From Candidatus Aminicenantota bacterium (GTDB taxonomy: Bacteria; Acidobacteriota; Aminicenantia; Aminicenantales; UBA8522): DNA of 6,244 nt. Shown here one piece after another: positions 5,529 to 6,244 of the stretch. Position numbers and translations under genes: made by a program. The notes beneath the pieces are model-generated. The model ran no database searches, was not told the DNA's origin, and was given only the letters and a program-made list of their open reading frames with translations. Location: assembly GCA_003524335.1 (NCBI GenBank), contig DQHV01000255.1, positions 1,608 through 7,851 of the forward strand, written 5' to 3'. Every line of letters starts with the position of its first letter. Positions within the stretch are counted from its first letter, which is position 1.

Positions 5529-6244
5529 GAGATCACCTCCTCGTCCTTGTGAAGCGCCCGGCCCTTCTGGCGGACAGGCAGGAGGATCTGGAACGCGGTG
5601 CCTTTACCCACTTCGCTCCGGACCGAGATCTCGCCGCCGTGGCTCTTGATATAGCTCAGGCTGATGCTCAGTCCGAGGCCGGTGCCCTGGCTTTTCTTCG
5701 TGGTGAAGAAGGGGTCGAATATCTTCGCGAGGATGTCCTGGTCGATGCCGCAGCCGGTGTCGGCAACCTCAAGGACCAGATAGAGCCCTTCCGGGAGATG
5801 GTCGTCGATCCAGGTCTCGGAAAGATAGGCCCTGTCGCATGCCAGGCGACCCGTGCTTATGGTGATCACCCCGCTGTTGTCGCCGATGGCCTCGGAGGCG
5901 TTGATTACCAGGTTCAGGACGACCTGACGCAGCTGTGTAGCGTCTCCGCTGGTGGCGGGAAGGCCCCGGGAGAGGTTGTAGCTCAGCACCGCCTTCTTGG
6001 AGACGGAAACCTCCAGCATTTGCGCCATCTCTTCGACGATCCTCGTCAGGTCCAGGTTCTCTATGACGAAGCGCCCCTTTCCCGAGTAGGCCAGCATCTG
6101 GCGCGCCAGGTCCGCAGCCCTGACGGCGGCGAGCTCGATCTGCAGCAGGTTCTCCCGGGCCGGCGAGTCGGGTGCGAGCCGCAGCATGGCAAGATCCGTG
6201 TGGCCCAGCACCACCATCAGGATGTTGTTGAAATCGTGCGCTAT
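5525..6244 (-). CDS. Sensor histidine kinase, C-terminal part (5' end outside window)
   Basis: 239 residues of the kinase core are visible; the sensor part lies beyond the window, so the signal and cellular location are unknown. The fragment opens inside the H box, IAHDFNNIL, with the phospho-acceptor His as visible residue 3 (codon 6236-6238). A dimerisation helix pair and then the ATP-binding domain follow: N box QVVLNLVINASEA (about 107-119), G1 box DTGCGID (162-168), F box FDPFF (176-180) and G2 box GTGLGLS (187-193). HDFNNIL-type kinases commonly partner NtrC-like regulators. No receiver domain follows. The reading frame continues unbroken to the window edge, so the first in-frame ATG at 6217 is internal and not the start. 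The stop overlaps the response regulator start (GTGA), so the two are coupled and should be cognate partners. Confidence 0.94.
   Translation of the reverse strand: MAHDFNNILMVVLGHTDLAMLRLAPDSPARENLLQIELAAVRAADLARQMLAYSGKGRFVIENLDLTRIVEEMAQMLEVSVSKKAVLSYNLSRGLPATSGDATQLRQVVLNLVINASEAIGDNSGVITISTGRLACDRAYLSETWIDDHLPEGLYLVLEVADTGCGIDQDILAKIFDPFFTTKKSQGTGLGLSISLSYIKSHGGEISVRSEVGKGTAFQILLPVRQKGRALHKDEEVIS
5531..5541 (-). promoter_or_regulatory. Extended ribosome binding site of the response regulator gene
   Basis: AGGAGGTGATC on the minus strand is complementary over 11 bases to the usual 3' end of bacterial 16S rRNA (GATCACCTCCT). It ends 2 bases before GTG at 5528. It lies inside the last codons of the kinase gene and supports the GTG start. 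Confidence 0.7.

Noticed and set aside
1..6244. Mobile elements, CRISPR arrays, tRNA or rRNA genes, toxin-antitoxin pairs
   Set aside because: I found no spaced direct repeats, transposase or integrase motifs, or RNA gene signatures; all larger frames are explained by the listed genes.

Overview
The window reads as a stretch of GC-rich bacterial chromosome. Ribosome binding sites are strong (AGGAGG and GGAG types), and genes are packed with 4-base overlaps. One operon has a sigma-70-type promoter and another has a sigma-54-type promoter. Nothing mobile, no rRNA or tRNA gene and no CRISPR array is visible. The taxon cannot be fixed from the sequence. An archaeal-style thymidylate synthase relative beside NtrC-type regulation would fit an environmental lineage such as the Acidobacteriota/Aminicenantota, but this is a low-confidence guess.

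Left part, plus strand (1-1081): the 3' part of a YdeI/OmpD-associated family gene runs by an ATGA overlap into a DUF1697 gene, followed by a hairpin with a short T run. Base composition falls sharply at the junction.

Middle part, minus strand (1090-2325): a two-gene operon runs from a recognisable sigma-70-type promoter. It encodes a four-helix LiaF-like membrane protein, then a ThyA-fold thymidylate synthase-like protein that retains the catalytic cysteine.

Right part, minus strand (2372-6244): this is the main regulatory unit. A histidine kinase (its 5' part lies outside the window) overlaps by GTGA an NtrC-family, sigma-54-activating response regulator. Next comes a 153-bp intergenic region holding a near-ideal -24/-12 sigma-54 promoter, a perfect match to the IHF consensus and a 21-bp dyad about 96 bp upstream of the predicted start. 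That promoter points into an unrecognised 86-residue protein gene and a glutamate dehydrogenase gene.

The simplest reading of the right part is that an unknown signal drives kinase to response regulator to sigma-54 polymerase. This would switch on glutamate dehydrogenase together with a small companion protein. The kinase/regulator/promoter/target set is local and self-contained, and it is the most interesting feature of the window.
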